From RGIG1902 sp034926865 (lineage in GTDB: Bacteria; Bacillota; Clostridia; Oscillospirales; Butyricicoccaceae), in the NCBI GenBank assembly GCA_034926865.1, contig JAYFQP010000004.1:62001-126000 (forward strand): a stretch of 64,000 bases of DNA, read 5' to 3'. This document shows positions 61,597 to 64,000 of the stretch, piece by piece. The notes under the pieces were generated by a model. The model searched no databases. It worked only from the letters and a program-made list of their open reading frames with translations, and had not been told where the DNA came from. The position numbers and the translations under genes are program-made. Within the stretch, counting starts at the first letter, position 1. Each line of letters starts with the position of its first letter.

Positions 61597-62520
61597 TTAT
61601 ATAAACGCTGCCAAAATCGGGACCGTGACAATCGAAAGTACAGTTGTCACAAAAACGGTTTTCGAAGCGAAAACGTGATCTTGTCCATATCCTTGTGCAA
61701 GTATGGCAGTTGTGGCCCCCGCCGGCATTGCCGTCATAACCATAAGCACAGCATAGGCCTCCTGCCCTATGCCAAGGCGATCTCCAAAAAATGTCATAAA
61801 TATCCAAAGGCACAAAGGCAGAAGTATAAGCTTCATAGCGGCAGTATATAAAACATCTTTTTGGAATACCGTCTTTACATCACAGCCGGCCAATATAGAA
61901 CCGATAATTATTATTCCCAACGGAGCCGTGATTCCACCGAGGCTGTTCACTACGGCTGTGATTGTATACGGAAGCTGGATGCCTGTCAACATTCTCGCAA
62001 CTCCAAGAACAACGCCGATGATTCCCGGATTTAGAAGGACCTTTTTTAAAAGAGCCTTTCCATCTACTCCCGGTGAAAGGAACGCTATGCCCAAAGACCA
62101 GTTGAAAACAACATTTGATATGAGATAAAACGAACCGTAAAAGGTTCCCGCCTCGCCAAAGGCGCTGGATACGAGGGGAAGCCCCACAAACCCAACATTT
62201 CCCACAAGCAGAGAAAACTTCATTATACTTTGCTTCTTGGGTTCAGCAAATCGAAATAAGACACAGCCGATAAGCCAGGCAAAAATGCATACGCCCGAGG
62301 AGACCAAAAGAACTGCAGCCCCTTCTTTTATCATTTGCGGAGTCATATCCCCCAAAAATGAACGGAAAACCATACACGGCAGCGTCACTTTAAGTGTAAA
62401 ATCCGTAAAACTTCCTCGATTCTTTTCGGTAATAATCCCTGTTCGGCTTAACACAACCCCAATGATTATGTATGTGATTATTACCGACTGTGCCTTAAGC
62501 AAAACTGAAAATGTCCCCAA
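61597..62520 (-). CDS. AEC family transporter
   Basis: 307-residue ten-helix member of the auxin efflux carrier family (malate/carboxylate-type permeases in bacteria). Two five-helix repeats; FADFTLKVTLPCMVFRSF-like N-terminal segment, LLVGNVGFVGLPLVSSAFGE and MTAMPAGATTAILAQGYG are typical. TTG start at 62520 with AAGGATG upstream. Substrate unknown. Confidence 0.9.
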   Translation of the reverse strand: MGTFSVLLKAQSVIITYIIIGVVLSRTGIITEKNRGSFTDFTLKVTLPCMVFRSFLGDMTPQMIKEGAAVLLVSSGVCIFAWLIGCVLFRFAEPKKQSIMKFSLLVGNVGFVGLPLVSSAFGEAGTFYGSFYLISNVVFNWSLGIAFLSPGVDGKALLKKVLLNPGIIGVVLGVARMLTGIQLPYTITAVVNSLGGITAPLGIIIIGSILAGCDVKTVFQKDVLYTAAMKLILLPLCLWIFMTFFGDRLGIGQEAYAVLMVMTAMPAGATTAILAQGYGQDHVFASKTVFVTTVLSIVTVPILAAFI

Positions 62521-62766
62521 TACGCCACATCCTTACTATTAAAAATCCACAGCACATATTTTAACCTGACACAGCAGTAAAATCAATAGCCGTTTAATTG
62601 CTTATTTTCAAGCTTGAAGATTATTGCATGAGACAATGCATAATATACTAAAATCTCTATAAAAATGGCAAGGGCGTCTCCGCCCCTGCCCTCAGTATCG
62701 ATCTTGCCTTACTCTACAAATAGGTCAAATTATTGTGCTATTAAAACTTATCTGACAGCTTTTCCC
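62521..62766. other. Short intergenic region
   Basis: About 245 bp between the AEC transporter and the beta-propeller gene; no feature recognised beyond AT-rich sequence. Confidence 0.4.
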
Positions 62767-63735
62767 TTATTCAAATATTGCTACGCCGGTGGGGTTAGTC
62801 CCTACATCAACATCATCAGTTGCGGAAAAGGTCTTTGTGCTTATTACGGTCAATGTGGCATCTCCCTGATTGCATACAACTGCCAGCGGATAAATAAGGC
62901 TTGCCGCCACTCCTCCCGGAAGGTCTCCAGTAGGAATCCTCCTAAAAGTTTGCTGCCGAACAAGATCAACAACTGTCGCGGCATTTTTCTCGGGTATTGC
63001 AACAAGGCAGCTCTTCCCATCCCCGATATACGATACCCCGGAGGAGGCATTTTCAAGCGATATGCTGTCGCCTATAAGCATTCCCAGGGTATTAACCGGA
63101 GTCACATCATCGCTTTCGTTCCCTCCCACAAGAAGCACAGGGTGATACGGCGATACTGCTGTGCACCCGGGACCATCGTGAGTATCAAGCATCCATATAA
63201 CCATGCGCCGGCGTAGATTTATAACGGCTGTCTTATTAATGCTCGGCTGTGTAACACAAGCTATCTCTCCAAGCGTTGTAACAGAAATCGATGCGCTTGA
63301 GGCCGGCAAAGATATCTGCCACAAAAGCTCAAGTGTACTTGTGCTGAACACCTGCATCAGAGGAGCATCATCGAAGACCACATAGAGGAACCTGCCGCAT
63401 GGCGATATGGCAAGACTCTTGGGTGAACCCCCCACAGAGACCTCGTTGACTATGACATTATAAGTTAAATCAACAGTCAATATCCTGTCAAGGGCATAAT
63501 CGGCCACATAAGCATAATTTTCTATGGGATTGATGACTATATTGTAGGGCTGCGATCCATCTCCGCAAGGTATTCTAAACATCCGTCGCAACTCAAGCAG
63601 ATCAACTACGGAGATGCTTTCGCTGCAGCAGACATATGCAAGCGGCCTGCTTATGCGTTTCCTCAATATAACTCCCAACCGCGCACAGCCACATGTCGAC
63701 ATGCTGCCGACATCATTGTTTTCATTGCTGTACAT
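62767..63735 (-). CDS. YncE-like beta-propeller protein
   Basis: 322 residues forming about seven YVTN/YncE-type blades, for example NPIENYAYVADYALDRILTV, GGSPKSLAISPCGRFLYVVF and VGTNPTGVAIFE. An N-terminal Cys-rich stretch (STCGCARLG, YVCCSES) and no signal peptide. ATG 63735 chosen with GGAGATGAT upstream. Surface, spore or cytosolic location cannot be told; the cysteine-rich start recalls spore-coat proteins but this is speculative. Confidence 0.8.
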   Translation of the reverse strand: MYSNENNDVGSMSTCGCARLGVILRKRISRPLAYVCCSESISVVDLLELRRMFRIPCGDGSQPYNIVINPIENYAYVADYALDRILTVDLTYNVIVNEVSVGGSPKSLAISPCGRFLYVVFDDAPLMQVFSTSTLELLWQISLPASSASISVTTLGEIACVTQPSINKTAVINLRRRMVIWMLDTHDGPGCTAVSPYHPVLLVGGNESDDVTPVNTLGMLIGDSISLENASSGVSYIGDGKSCLVAIPEKNAATVVDLVRQQTFRRIPTGDLPGGVAASLIYPLAVVCNQGDATLTVISTKTFSATDDVDVGTNPTGVAIFE

Positions 63736-63944
63736 CAGAATATCATCTCCAATCAACGGTTAAACATAGCGCATAAAGCCAATGCCGAAAATGCGCCTGT
63801 CTCCCTACATTATATGTTCCAGGGGCGGTGTTTGCCGCGAACAAATTTTGCTTTTGAGACGAAGTATGACTAACCAACCGCTTTGAAACAATACCCAAAC
63901 GCACAACAAATGCGGATTTTTACCAAAGCAAAAACAAACAAAAT

Positions 63945-63970
63945 AAAAACGCCCAAAAGGACGTTTTTCA
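63945..63970. terminator. Hairpin at the right edge
   Basis: AACGCCC-AAAA-GGACGTT stem with A and T runs on the two sides; probably a bidirectional terminator for a gene beyond the window. 63757-63944 holds no gene I recognise. Confidence 0.65.
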
Positions 63971-64000
63971 AAGAAGCTTCAGTTTTGGGCAATGCATAAA

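Overview
The window looks like a chromosomal segment of an anaerobic, spore-forming, amino-acid-fermenting member of the Clostridia. This rests on a selenocysteine-dependent glycine reductase operon with a tRNA-Sec gene, butyrate kinase/phosphotransbutyrylase, indolepyruvate-type ferredoxin oxidoreductase, a sodium-pump decarboxylase, spoVAC/AD/AE sporulation genes and T-box/riboswitch control. Genus is not determinable from the sequence alone. No rRNA, CRISPR array, complete insertion sequence or prophage was seen.

Left end (1-8.5 kb): on the minus strand, a tandem glycine riboswitch leads grdX-grdE-grdB-trxB-trxA-grdA-grdC, with grdC running off the left edge. GrdB and GrdA each contain an in-frame TGA (Sec348 and Sec44), followed by a small hairpin fitting a bacterial SECIS. 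A tRNA-Sec gene is divergent to the operon. Next come mntP under a yybP-ykoY (Mn) riboswitch and a second, plus-strand glycine riboswitch that has its own promoter and terminator but no obvious target gene. A type II restriction-modification cassette (8.9-11.0 kb), apparently with a leaderless methylase mRNA, follows it.

11-21 kb: a HD nucleotidase, an RluD-type pseudouridine synthase, an S9 peptidase, two poorly characterised exported/membrane proteins, T-box-controlled thrS, and a decayed YfcC-type transporter. 21-30 kb: one tight eight-gene plus-strand cluster (buk-ptb-iorA-iorB-M28 peptidase-RidA-class V aminotransferase-FNT channel) that reads as a peptide/amino acid to acyl-CoA to acyl-phosphate to ATP module, then a TipA-like MerR regulator.

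30-40 kb: a promoter-to-terminator transcription unit without a convincing ORF (candidate ncRNA), oadG/oadB, a nitroreductase, a glycolytic operon pgk-tpiA-gpmI-eno, trmL, and a GNAT gene followed by a 44-residue microprotein that carries the OadB signature. 40-49 kb: secA with a 58-bp duplication of its SEC-C codons around a four-hairpin element, divergent prfB, spoVAC / prsW / spoVAD-spoVAE, and mscS. 49-64 kb: three DnaA boxes between the convergent mscS and sbcDC, a third selenoprotein (a glutaredoxin-like protein with a U-x-x-C motif), tdh-kbl (threonine to glycine plus acetyl-CoA), asp23-fakA, pgeF, ymdB, tRNA-Arg, an AEC transporter and a YncE-like beta-propeller.

The metabolic picture is coherent. 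Threonine is converted to glycine by Tdh/Kbl; glycine is sensed by riboswitches and reduced by the selenoenzyme complex to acetyl-phosphate; other amino acids are oxidised through IorAB and conserved as ATP through Ptb/Buk. All functional statements are homology readings made by eye from the sequence; no database search was run.
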